Shown here: positions 1-9,299 of the stretch, in pieces
Layout of the letters: every line of letters begins with the position of its first letter
How positions within the stretch are numbered: position 1 is the first letter of the stretch
NCBI GenBank assembly: GCA_027596945.1
Contig: JADGJH010000127.1
Span: 1 to 29,011 of the forward strand
Origin: Physocladia obscura
Taxonomy: Eukaryota; Chytridiomycota; Chytridiomycetes; Chytridiales; Chytriomycetaceae
DNA: 29,011 nt
Reading direction: 5' to 3'
Notes under the pieces: generated by a model
Database searches by the model: none
What the model was told of the DNA's origin: nothing
Seen by the model: the letters and a program-made list of their open reading frames with translations, nothing else
Translations under genes and position numbers: made by a program

Positions 1-586
1 GCCCTGCGGGGTGGGCGGGCGCGGAGGTTGCGACGGCGGCGGCGTGGTGGTTGTGGCTGTGTTTGTGCAGGGCGAGGCCGCGGGGCGGCGGCGGCGGCTG
101 CAGCTGCACCCCAACGACGCCGGCCGCAGGGGGCACCGGCTCGATGGCGTCGGCGTCGGCGTCGGCGTCGGCCTCGTCGCTCTCGCTCGGCGTGCTGCCG
201 TCCATGTCGTCCGTCACCATGCCGTCCTGATCGCGGTCGCGGTCCCTGTCTTTGTTCCGCCGTCTCCCGTTTCCTCCCGCTCCATCACCAACTCCGCCAC
301 CTAATCCTGAACCAGCTCCGCCCCCCAATCCTCCGCCCCCTCCGCCAATACCGCTGCTGCCCACAATCGATATTGGTTGCGTGATTATTGCGATTGTCGC
401 TGTTGTCGGCGTAGTTGGTGTCGCCGCTGCTGTTGATGTCCGCGATCGCGATCGCAGTGTGCTGTTCCGTCCGATTGTTCCAAATCCACTGCTGCCATTA
501 CCCCCACTTGCGCTTCCACTTCGTCCAAAGCCACCAATCCCCATCCCGCCATCTTCTCCAAGCTGTTGCGACCCTTGATTTCCCAT
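1..586 (-). CDS. N-terminal part of a low-complexity, disordered protein (runs off left edge)
   Basis: An open frame starts at the ATG at 586-584 and continues without a stop for about 195 codons to the window edge, so the gene is incomplete. The start has A at -3 and the protein begins MGNQGSQQLGEDGG. It continues through Gly/Ser-rich stretches, a Thr/Ala-rich segment, a poly-Gly block, an Arg/Asp-alternating basic-acidic run, Asp-Ala repeats made by a GTCGGC-type hexanucleotide, a Pro run and a His-rich patch. No folded domain is visible in this part. The first residues (G2, S6) fit a simple N-myristoylation pattern, which is only suggestive. GC content rises steeply toward the left edge. 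It lies 172 bp downstream of, and in the same direction as, the decarboxylase gene. I do not recognise the family; the informative part probably lies outside the window. Confidence 0.5.
   Translation of the reverse strand, partial: MGNQGSQQLGEDGGMGIGGFGRSGSASGGNGSSGFGTIGRNSTLRSRSRTSTAAATPTTPTTATIAIITQPISIVGSSGIGGGGGGLGGGAGSGLGGGVGDGAGGNGRRRNKDRDRDRDQDGMVTDDMDGSTPSESDEADADADADAIEPVPPAAGVVGVQLQPPPPPRGLALHKHSHNHHAAAVATSAPAHPAG
148..175. repeat. GTCGGC hexanucleotide tandem repeat
   Basis: About four copies of a GTCGGC/GGCGTC unit lie in tandem inside the left-edge coding region. Read on the minus strand they encode alternating Asp-Ala. Confidence 0.7.
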
Positions 587-740
587 TTTTCAGCCCTCCC
601 TGCGTTGAAATTTTGTGCAATGTAAATTCTCCGATCTGCTGACTTAACTCAACTGCTGAGCGAATACATAATAAATACATTAACAAAAAAATAATAACAA
701 AAAACTATTGAATTACTCTACTGTCCCACAACTTGTTTTG

Positions 741-746
741 TTTATT
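741..746 (-). terminator. AATAAA poly(A) signal of the PanP-like gene
   Basis: AATAAA on the minus strand, 12 bp beyond the stop codon of the decarboxylase gene. Confidence 0.5.
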
Positions 747-758
747 TGAAAGTCTTGT

Positions 759-3332
759 TTAAATTTCAAACGGCCAGCCAATCCACATGACAACATTATC
801 TCCCGCAAGAAGTCCGGAATGGCGTTCGTCAACCATCTCGCCTTCAATCTGTCCCCCAATCCCAAGTTGCTCCGCAACAACTCCCTCCACATCATCCCAC
901 GTTGTCAACGGATTAGCGATAACAACCCGAAACGCATCCACCCACCGCCGTTCTCCACCTTCTCGCAATACTTGCACCCGTGTGCGAGACACAAATCCTT
1001 GCAAACCTTCGGCTGCCTGCCGCGCCTGGATCCGCCGCGTCGCCTCGCTTATTACCTCGTCTTCGCTCTCAAGCAGCGGAGCGCGCGCCGCAACCTTGTC
1101 CCGCAGCACCCGCGGAATATATCGGTACAGCAATATATTCGTGTCCGGCTCGTGCAGCGTCTGGAACGCTCGTGTCGGATGCCCACTGAGCCGGTTCTCC
1201 ATCTGCCGCACCAGCGTCACGCTCCGTGTCACGAGGCTTTCAATTCCGTCGCGGCCAACGAGATGCAGTACGGCGTGGAGATGCAAACTACCCGCCGGGC
1301 GGCTGCCTTCGAGCGTAAATTGCCCCAAGTCTGCGCTTTCGCGTCGAATTATGTAGTTTGCTGTTTTGCGGATGCTGCTGGCCATCGTTGGGTTGGCAAA
1401 TAGGAGGAGTCCGAGCCCCATCGGTGTGTAAAGCTGTTTGTGACCGTCGACTGTGATTGTGTCGGCCTTCTCAATCCCCATAAGTTTATCACGATGCTCT
1501 CGAGAAAATATTAATGGCCCACCCCATGCCGCGTCAACATGGAAATGTATCTTGTATTTGCGAGCAATGTTTGCCAAAGCATCAAGATTGTCAATCGATC
1601 CACTAAAATTTATTAAGTAAAAATTAACCATACATATTGTAAAAATAAATTACTCACGTTTCAGTAGTTCCCGCAATTCCAATTATTGATACAATTAAAT
1701 ATCCCATTCCCTGATATTTAAGAACCTCTTTTTCCAAAGCATCTGGTCTAAAAAAAATAAATTATTACACCAGCAAAAAAATTTCAGACACTCACTCACC
1801 TTATTCTAAATTTTTCATCTACGTCAACTAGCCCCAACCCAAAATCCCCAAATCCAAGCAAATCAACCGCTTTTTTAAATGAATAATGCAGCATCCGACT
1901 CCCTAAAATGACAGCCCCTTTATATCCATAAACATTAAGTGCTTTAAATAACCCTTCTTTATCAACACCCGCGAATGCGGCAGTACTTCTACGGCCTTTG
2001 AATTCAAATAAGAAGTCCGATGACGCCATTTTCGGCTCAGAGTGAGGACCTAGGGCACGGTTCCGCGCGACCCACATTGCCGTCAAATTCGCAATAGTGC
2101 CGCCACTTGTAAACACTCCCAGAGCCGTGTCGAAGGAATGCATGTAATGCGTGTAAAAGGATTTAGTGCAGACGCTGCCATAAAACTCATTGTGCATCAT
2201 TGCTATTGTCTCGCGCTCGAGATATGTGGTTGTGCTCGCCGTTTCCAATTTTACGACGTTTTGGTTCATTGCTGTCAAAAGTTTGGCGAGTGGTCGATGA
2301 AAGTATGGGAGTGCAGATGTCTAGATGTGCGAAAAAAGGTCGTTAAAAAAAAATACAAAATACAAAAAGACAACGACATCATGTTTTTTTGTTCTATACC
2401 ATATGACCAATTTGCTTAGGACTTGCAACACGCGTTGCTTTATCAATAACGTTAATTTTAACATTGTTCAGGTATTCCTCGAGCGTCGTGCCTTCTTCTG
2501 ACGAATGCGGAACCTGATGCTTTGAAAACCGCGATTGAATTGAGTGTGGAGACTCGGATGAGCCTGCAAACACGGGAAGTGGAGACGAGAGAAAGGCTAA
2601 TATGAGGGGGAAAAATAAAGAAAAAGAAGAAAAAAAAAAGGACATTTGTAAGAAAATATACTGCCATTACTAGTCACAAAAACTTTAAGTTATAAACAAC
2701 AAAAAAAAACACCCCCCTTCTAAAAAAAAAAACCCCCCCTCACCTCCCCCAAAAAATTTAATTTTTTCCCCCCCCCCCAAAAAAAAAAAAAAAAAAAAAA
2801 ATGGCGTGGTGTACAAGAAAAAAAAGAAACAAAAGGTGGTGTGACACTCACAAGTGATAATGCGGGATAGATAAAGGTCGAGAGTTTGCTCGCTATCGTG
2901 TGTTGCGACAAAATAGTGGAGAACTGAGTCCTTGTTGCGTTGCGAGCCAGATTCCAGGCCGCTGTCGCCGCTTATCAACGATTTCACTTTGACGTTTTTG
3001 TTATGATCATCCCCTTCATCATCAGCATCGGTATCATTTTCTGCTTCGCTGGAAGAGCGCAAATTCACGGCTGCCTTTATCGAAGCTCCTCGAGAAGTCG
3101 CAGCACTTAAAGTTAATGAAGAGATGCGCTGAATTCCAGACGCTCGAGCGTAAAGTGGATTTGAATCTGCCCAATCTTCGTCAAAACCTTCGTCGGTGTC
3201 TGTTTCCGTTTCGGAATCCATCGTTGCTACTTCCGTTTCGATTTCTCCTCGCGCCACCGTTGCCGCTGCTCGCAGCACCGTTTCCGCTTTTTCCTCCACC
3301 CACCGTACACCAAGCATGCTTTCCTTTCCCAT
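759..3332 (-). CDS. panP: PanP-like PLP-dependent (aspartate 1-) decarboxylase
   Basis: Model: complement(join(759..1602,1658..1747,1800..2320,2400..2563,2852..3332)), 699 aa. All junctions keep phase. It belongs to the group II PLP decarboxylases (glutamate/aspartate decarboxylase fold). PanP makes beta-alanine from aspartate for pantothenate synthesis, but substrate cannot be read from sequence alone. Visible landmarks: SPKQIGHMTSALPYF across the second intron (about residues 208-222), LNQN-like AMNQNVVKLET, HVDAAWGG (Asp442) and DGHKQLY, where Lys474 should bind PLP. These match the bacterial PanP family as I remember it better than yeast Gad1. About 130 N-terminal residues, rich in Asp/Glu/Ser, are an extension absent from bacterial PanP (around 550 aa). 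The start is the ATG at 3332; a longer frame begins with TTG just after a stop, so I rejected it. Intron 1 (2564-2851) is unusually long and carries homopolymer runs. Confidence 0.83.
2701..2801. repeat. Homopolymer-rich tract in intron 1 of the decarboxylase gene
   Basis: On the plus strand this stretch holds C runs of 6 (2712-2717), 7 (2733-2739), 5 (2746-2750) and 11 (2768-2778), separated by A or T runs and followed by 23 consecutive A (2779-2801). On the transcribed (minus) strand this gives four G runs of at least 5 within about 70 nt, followed by T runs. It lies wholly inside the first intron (2564-2851). Confidence 0.85.
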
Positions 3333-3419
3333 CTTTTTTGGCAGGGTTGAAAAACCTTCATTCAAATGTCACAGAATGATTGGCCACACAACAAAGCAAC
3401 AATATCAGGTGACTCATTA

Positions 3420-3425
3420 TTTATT
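3420..3425 (-). terminator. AATAAA poly(A) signal of RRP7
   Basis: AATAAA on the minus strand begins four bases beyond the RRP7 stop codon (3432-3430), leaving under 90 bp before the next start codon downstream. Confidence 0.5.
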
Positions 3426-3429
3426 TAAG

Positions 3430-4682
3430 TCAATAAGGTTTAAATTTTCGCGCTGCTTTAAATTTCTCAATCCGCTTCTTGTCTTCTTCAAACTTTGTGC
3501 GCAAATCAGCAAGTTCTGGAAATCAGTACTGTAAGAAACAAAAATAATAATTAATGGCAATAAAATACAACTTACGGTTTCTTTTGCTTTCACGCATTTG
3601 GAATCGATAAAAGTCCACATGCTCGATCTTCTTCTTCTTCTTGCTATCGCGTGAAAGCGACAGTTCAGATTCAGTTCCGGCAATAGGGAATCCGTCCTTG
3701 TCGACTTTAGCTTTCGTCGAGACTCCTCCTCCACCAACGAGAATAAATCCGTCTTCATCAGGCTCTGTGCGTTTACGCCTCAGTTCTCGTTGTCGCGCTG
3801 CATGCATCTCGTCATACATGAGCATGTATTTGTTGGCAGATTCTTGCAGCACCTCAAGCGGGGGATGTGTGTCAATAAACTCCTGAATCCATTCTGTATT
3901 GGTTCAAAAATAAATGGAGTCCGAAAAACAACAAAAACGAGGAACACACAAAAGGAAACAAATAAGCGAAGAAATCTTAAAACTCAACTCTCGAGCCCAA
4001 TTTTTTGCTTAACTTCAAATGCAGACATTTGCGCGTCGTTTTCGGGGTTACTTTCTATCACATCACTCCAAACACGACGACGCTGACGCATTTCGAGAGC
4101 ACGCAAAACTGAAGCGTCATCATCAAATACAACACGACAGTGTCGACGACGCGGAAGGTCCAGTTCTATACGCGTTATAGACCCACATCTCCGAAAGAGC
4201 CGTGCAATGTGGGCTGGCGATGAATCGACAGGAATATTAGCGACAAAGAGGGTTCTGTTAGTTTCGCCATGATTATCATCGTCATCCGCATTATCGCCTT
4301 CATTTTTAACGCCAGAAGGATTACTTTTGGATTTGGAGTTGTTATTTGGAGAGTTCTTTGTATTTGCTGATTCGGCGGTTGAATGTCGTTTGAAGAGTAA
4401 TGTATGTGTCGGAGTTGCTGTTCCGTCGGCAGATTCTGCGACAACTGGAAGTGCGAGAAATCCGGCAAACTCGCTCAGCCCGGCCTTGACGGATTTACTT
4501 TCGTCAGTATCGTTTGTGTTATTATGGATGCCATTGGTGTTGTTTATGCTCTTGCCAACTGTATTCTTATTCGACTTGCTCTTCTTAGTCTTGGCCACCG
4601 TATCAATTTGCATCTCGTCATCGTTTCGATTATCACTTAAGAGTACTTCTTCGCTCCATTCATCCTTCTTTCCTTTTTTCAT
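3430..4682 (-). CDS. RRP7: Ribosomal RNA-processing protein 7 homologue
   Basis: Model: complement(join(3430..3515,3576..3893,3989..4682)), 365 aa. RRP7 is a nucleolar factor of the early 40S pre-ribosome (UTP-C/CURI complexes), needed for 18S rRNA maturation. Evidence: a FLALPV motif near residues 73-79; an RRM-like domain from about residue 141 (TLFVANIP, then a second RNP-like strand, CRVVFDDD); the linker GLEKWIQEF recreated exactly by splicing intron 1; DEDGFILV; and the family's conserved C-terminus DFYRFQMRESKRNQ followed by a basic helix ending AARKFKPY. The N-terminal 70 residues and the segment before the RRM are Lys/Ser/Asn-rich and likely disordered. The start at 4682 gives MKKGKKDEW; a longer frame from 4745 overlaps the preceding gene's stop and encodes a poly-Phe run, so I rejected it. 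Only 59 bp separate it from the upstream gene on the same strand. Confidence 0.9.
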
Positions 4683-4736
4683 CTGTTTGAACAAAAACAA
4701 AAAATTGAAAAAAAAAAAGAAAAAGAAAACCAACAA

Positions 4737-4742
4737 TTTATT
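4737..4742 (-). terminator. AATAAA overlapping the stop codon of the EFCAB5-like gene
   Basis: The minus strand reads TGAATAAA: the last base of the stop codon (4744-4742) is the first base of AATAAA. Confidence 0.45.
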
Positions 4743-7700
4743 CATAAAGCACTGCTAACAATGTCTTCATCTCCGCCAATATCCAATTCTTCTTCATCGA
4801 CATCTACTCCTTCAGTATCAACTTCTTCTGTTTGGACATCACTGAACACCAGTGGGTGCCTCTTGCGTGCGTCTACTGCTCGCCTTCTCAAATCAAGTGA
4901 AACAACTAACCAATCGAACATGATTACTGTTGGAATCGATGTTTTCTTTTTTATATCCGTGTTGGATAGCGCTGTTTTTGATTTTGTTAAATTTAAGTTT
5001 AAAATTTCATGCAAGTGTATTACAGTGTAAAACTTTGTTGCAACGTCTGAAACGAATTTTCTTCTGGATTGCTGTGGGATCATAGGCTATCATGGCTTTT
5101 AACAGATCCAAATTCACAAACTAAAAAAAGATGTTTGGAAAATGAACAAAATAATAAAAATGTTACCTTCAAAATATCTTGCCATAGTTTAACTGAAAGA
5201 AAATGTAAGAATAAAAATTAAATTATAATACTGCCTTTTTTATTATTTACCTTCTTTTGGTTTTCGTCCAAACAAATACAAAACTGCTTTCAAAACTTTC
5301 AGAACTGCTGGAGGTGGTTTTTTGTAGCTTTTGAGCTCAGATATCGCTTTATTGTCAAGTTTGGACAACCAACTTCTAGCAGCTATAAGCATCATTTTTG
5401 GAAATAACAATCCTCTTCGAGACTCATCGTCAATGGCCTCTCCGGCTGCAATCAAAACATAATTTATACATTATAAGCGAATCTGGAGTCAAACAAACCC
5501 AGTTCTTGCAAGACACCATCGTCTCCAAATTTCTCATTTTTTGTTAATGTTCCGCAATTTGACAAGACCGAAGTGATTTTTTTAATCTCAATAATATCTT
5601 CGTCAGGCACTTCCCCTTTCCCAAGTTTTGGTCTGACACACAAAACGGCGAAAATTTTGTCTTCCTCATCGCCAATGGGAATAAATGTCTTGACGTCATC
5701 GTCTTTGGTCGAGGGAGAGTTGATCATTTCTTTTGTTTTTATTGCTTGTTGGATAAAACCTCTGATGTTAAATTTTAACACGAATAAAAGTTGGAAAATT
5801 TTTAACACAAACAATTCTAGTGCGTCATCTTGAAGCTTTTCCACGTTGGATCTTCCTGATGCGCCAGCCATATATCTGGCAAACCCTAAAGCATTTTGAA
5901 CTTCAGGATCCCGATCGTTTGCTTCTCTTGATTTTGCACTAACTACTCGTGGATCTTTTACAATTGGGCTAAATGGTGTATCAAGAAGCTTGAAAATAAC
6001 CTCTTGGCTATCGTTTATCAAATTGAGAAAGAGAGTAACGTCAGATGTGTCGCCAATTTTTTCTCGCATATATTGTAATGAGGCTTGGCCAATTTGAACA
6101 GTTTTTTCACGAGCATCAATTCTTTCAATAGCTGCAATAACTTTTCGTCCGCCTCTCTATTCTTCTATCTTGTTATACATAATTATTTTTTTAAAACGTA
6201 ATTACTAATACCTGCAAAAATTCAAGATCTTGTGTAACATAACCCTCGTCATCAAGGCCAATTAAATTCATTCCCATTACACCGACGGTTTTTTTGCTTG
6301 TAGCAATTAATGGAATGCCAACATATCTTGCAATTCTATTATCTGAAAGATTATAAGCAATAAGTGGGTCAATTTCTAAATCGTTTGGTTTATATGGCTT
6401 TCCCATCACCATAGCCTTTGCTTCAAAGCCTTGTTCGCCACTGCCAAACATTGCACCAAGTAATTCATTCTTGCAATCATTAGAGCAGGCAATTACTCTC
6501 AAAAACCGTTCGACCATCAAATTTTCTTCACCGTTTTCAGATTTCTTGATTTTAGTTACACCAGATTCTGCAAGAGTAATGCGACCTGAAATTCGATGTT
6601 CTGGATGCATCATTTCGATAGCTCTCGACAAAATTCTAAGTGAAGCGTCGGAAAATTCTGCAACAGCCATGTCATCTCTTTTTGCCAAAGCAGAAACTTC
6701 TACAAGCGCGTCCTCTTGAATTTGAACCCGATTGATGGTTGAGGGCAAAATCGTTGCTTCGATTGTCTTGACAACATCTGCCACGTTTTCTGAGTTATCT
6801 GCCGATGCACTGATTGTCTCAAATGCCAAGTCTAGTACTTTGAACAAGTCTTTAAAGTCAGCATCTGGTGTTTGCTGCAGCAAATCAATTATACGGTCTG
6901 TAAAAGTGTCTGGTGAAAGAATGATCTTTTCTAACTCGCGGCGAGTGCCTTTATATTTTATCTTGGCTATTAGGGTGTGAATCTGCGGGGATAGTTTTGA
7001 ACCGAGATGTTGAACAACTTTGTCGAGAGCTGTTGAAAGTAATTCTGCAGTAGGCGGTGAGTCTTGTGTATGGAGAAACAAAGATTGAATTTTCATAATC
7101 CGTGCACGCATTTCTTCAGGACTAATTGATGTATATTCTTGAGCTGCCGTTGCTGCTGCTACAGTTGCTGCTGCTGCTGCTGACGCGGCAACATTTGCGG
7201 CTTCTTCGGCCTCTTTTTTCTTCAAAAAGGCGAAAAATTCGGTTGCTGGTTCTAGTCCGTAAAGTCCAACCATCATCATCATGAATTTTTTATAGTCTTC
7301 TTCAGCTTCAAAAATTGGTTTGGATATTTTTGTTGTTCCTGTCGCTGTTGATGTAGTACTTCCAAGTCCATGAGGTACGCCGAGTTGTCCAAGAGTTACA
7401 TTTCCTCGACAGTAATCCACCAGGTTGCTTTTCAATGCTGCACGCATATTAGTACCAGTACCGACGTCAAAATCAGAAATTGATTTTGCGAGCCGATGTC
7501 TCCATTCGTCACGTGTGGTCACTATTGGAGAAATTTCCAACAATTCTGACGCGTTGCTTGAGGTAGTGTTCCATAAATTAGAGCTGGGAAACTTTGGACA
7601 GTAGAAAATACTTGCAAAGGAAGCTACAAGTGTGTCCCCAAGGGTATCAATATGAGCGGCAAGTGACACAAGAAAGGTACTAAGATCATCAATGGGCCAG

Positions 7701-9226
7701 GATCCATGGTCCGTGAGTATAAGCATGCCGTCTACAAACATGCGGTGGTTCCAACTTGTGGTAGTGAGATATTCAGGACTTAAACAAAAAAAAGCCGATG
7801 GTGATGATAAATTCGCAGAAATTATATCACGTTTGACAGAGGTTTGGGATACTGAAGAATTTTGAAGTATTTCGCTCTTACCAGAAGAAGTTGTTGATGG
7901 TTTAGATGTGGTCGCATTTGGATCTGAGGATTGTGAACGCGATGTGATATCCATCAAAAATTCACCAGACGTGTTTATTTTTAGTAAAGATGTCTGTGAT
8001 TGAGTTTTTTGTTGTTGCTGTTGGAGGCGTAAAGATTCTGCAACTTCAGGAGACATTGAGATAAAATTAATTAGGTCCGCAACTTTCGAAATCATGTTAT
8101 CGTTAGCTTGTATTGATTCGGACTGTAAGACAGCATTATAAGCAGCGAGCTTTAATTATTTCTTGATTTTAGCATAAAATTATAAATTGGAAATTAACAA
8201 CCATTTCTTGTTTGGATATTGATCCATTCACAATTCTCCACAATTTTCCTGTCCATTTTTTGAACACAGTGGACAGCAATTGCTCAAAAAGTGTTCTTGT
8301 TTCTTCAATTTGTTGGGTACGAGCTTTTTTGAGCCTTTCATTTTCACGTTTTCGCGCCATAATTGTCGCGCGTTGTTGTGCTCGTTGCGTTAACTGAAAC
8401 TCAAACAACCGAGCTTTTGCTTGCTGAGAAACAATGTGCAGTTGCTGAAAATACGACACATTTGAAATATCGGATGCATCGATGTAACGTGGATTGTTTC
8501 TATAGAGAAACTGGGCTTTTTTTTTTTTTCCCCATCATGAACAACAGACATGAAAAATGACTTACCCAGCCAATTAGTGGGATTAAATGGCAAAGCAGCA
8601 GCAGGTCTGTCAATTTGAGGCTCCAAACCGTCTGTTTTTGAAACAAAATCGTTGTCACAATTCTTTGATTTTGCAAATACTTGGCCATTATTCCTCTCTG
8701 ATTCAAATGAAATACTTGCTTCCCCGGAAGTTGTTGCTTTATTGTCTAATGTTTGAATATCATTAGGTAGATCCGGTGCTGTCGCGATTAGTCCGCGCGT
8801 ATCTGCTTCTTTCAAAAGTCTTTCAAGACCTAAAACCATCGTTGGAATAACGTTTTCAAGAAGATATGAGCGTAATTCGAGATTAACGTCATTTGTCTAG
8901 AATAAAGTGAATATTGACTGTGTTCAAGTAAAAGAAGGAGAAAAAAAAAGCCTTTTGAACCTTGAAAAATTCAATAGCCAGAGCCATCACGGCTATTTCA
9001 TGAAAATCTTTCGAATCGTCGTCGTTTGAATTTTGAAGCAATTCATTTACACCGACAGGAACACCTAATACCGTTCCAACAAGACCAGACACACTAGAAA
9101 TATTTTCATTCTGATTGAAACAACAAAAACCAAAATGGAGAATAAAAACACCAGTTCATCAAAATGAAAAATTTAATAGAGGCAATAATTTTATACCTTC
9201 GAAATTTGAACTCGTGCGGTATTCAT
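4742..9226 (-). CDS. EFCAB5: EFCAB5-like GAF and coiled-coil protein
   Basis: Model: complement(join(4742..4971,5024..5120,5167..5192,5251..5445,5499..6156,6212..8122,8202..8515,8566..8896,8961..9110,9197..9226)), 1313 aa, all phases consistent. The N-terminal region has LELRSYLLENVIPTMVLGLE (about residues 63-82) and FNPTNWLAQFLYRNNPRY (about 160-180), the arrangement I recall for EFCAB5 and related axonemal proteins. Then come a basic coiled coil, a Gln/Ser/Thr-rich stretch, a GAF domain at about 765-930 (ending GVMGMNLIGLDDEG), a second GAF-like segment at about 1010-1110, and a C-terminal part resembling the dynein stalk region (ISELKSYKKPPPAVLKVLKA, WQDIL, DWLVVSLDLRRRA), ending acidic. 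I saw no convincing EF-hand, so the name rests on overall architecture. A flagellar role is inferred. The start exon encodes only ten residues. The ATG is 73 bp from the divergent LARP1 start. Confidence 0.62.
5167..5192 (-). other. 26-nt microexon in the EFCAB5-like gene
   Basis: The exon contributes VKLWQDILK-type residues between introns 5193-5250 (58 nt) and 5121-5166 (46 nt). It is needed to keep frame between the KPPP helix and the FVNLDLLKAMIAYDP segment, and both flanks have GTAA donors and (C/T)AG acceptors. Confidence 0.7.
8516..8565 (-). other. Intron with an A13-G acceptor (EFCAB5-like gene)
   Basis: Donor GTAAGT; the 3' end is thirteen A followed by G, with no adjacent pyrimidine tract. 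Splicing here restores NWLAQFLYRNNPRY. The obvious alternative AG sites, in CCCAG and TATAG just downstream, give a stop or the wrong phase. Confidence 0.6.
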
Positions 9227-9299
9227 CCAATTTCAATTTTTGCTTTTCGATAGATTTTTTTTTTTTTTTCCTTTCTTCTTTGAGTTGCACCAAAAGCAA
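9227..9299. promoter_or_regulatory. 73-bp divergent promoter, EFCAB5-like / LARP1
   Basis: All the DNA between two oppositely oriented start codons. It contains a T14 run and pyrimidine-rich sequence on the plus strand. I see no clear TATA box. Both 5' UTRs and both core promoters must fit in or beyond this space. Confidence 0.55.

Noticed and set aside
787..1403. Long plus-strand frames opposite the decarboxylase exon
   Set aside because: They are mirror frames of a well-supported conserved exon and show no domain.
3333..3365. N-terminal extension of the decarboxylase beginning with TTG at 3365
   Set aside because: No ATG and an in-frame stop lies directly upstream; the ATG at 3332 is the first usable start.
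4683..4745. Longer RRP7 N-terminus starting at 4745 with a poly-Phe run
   Set aside because: It overlaps the upstream gene's stop and poly(A) signal, and the poly-Phe comes from a T-rich leader ending in an acceptor-like CAG.
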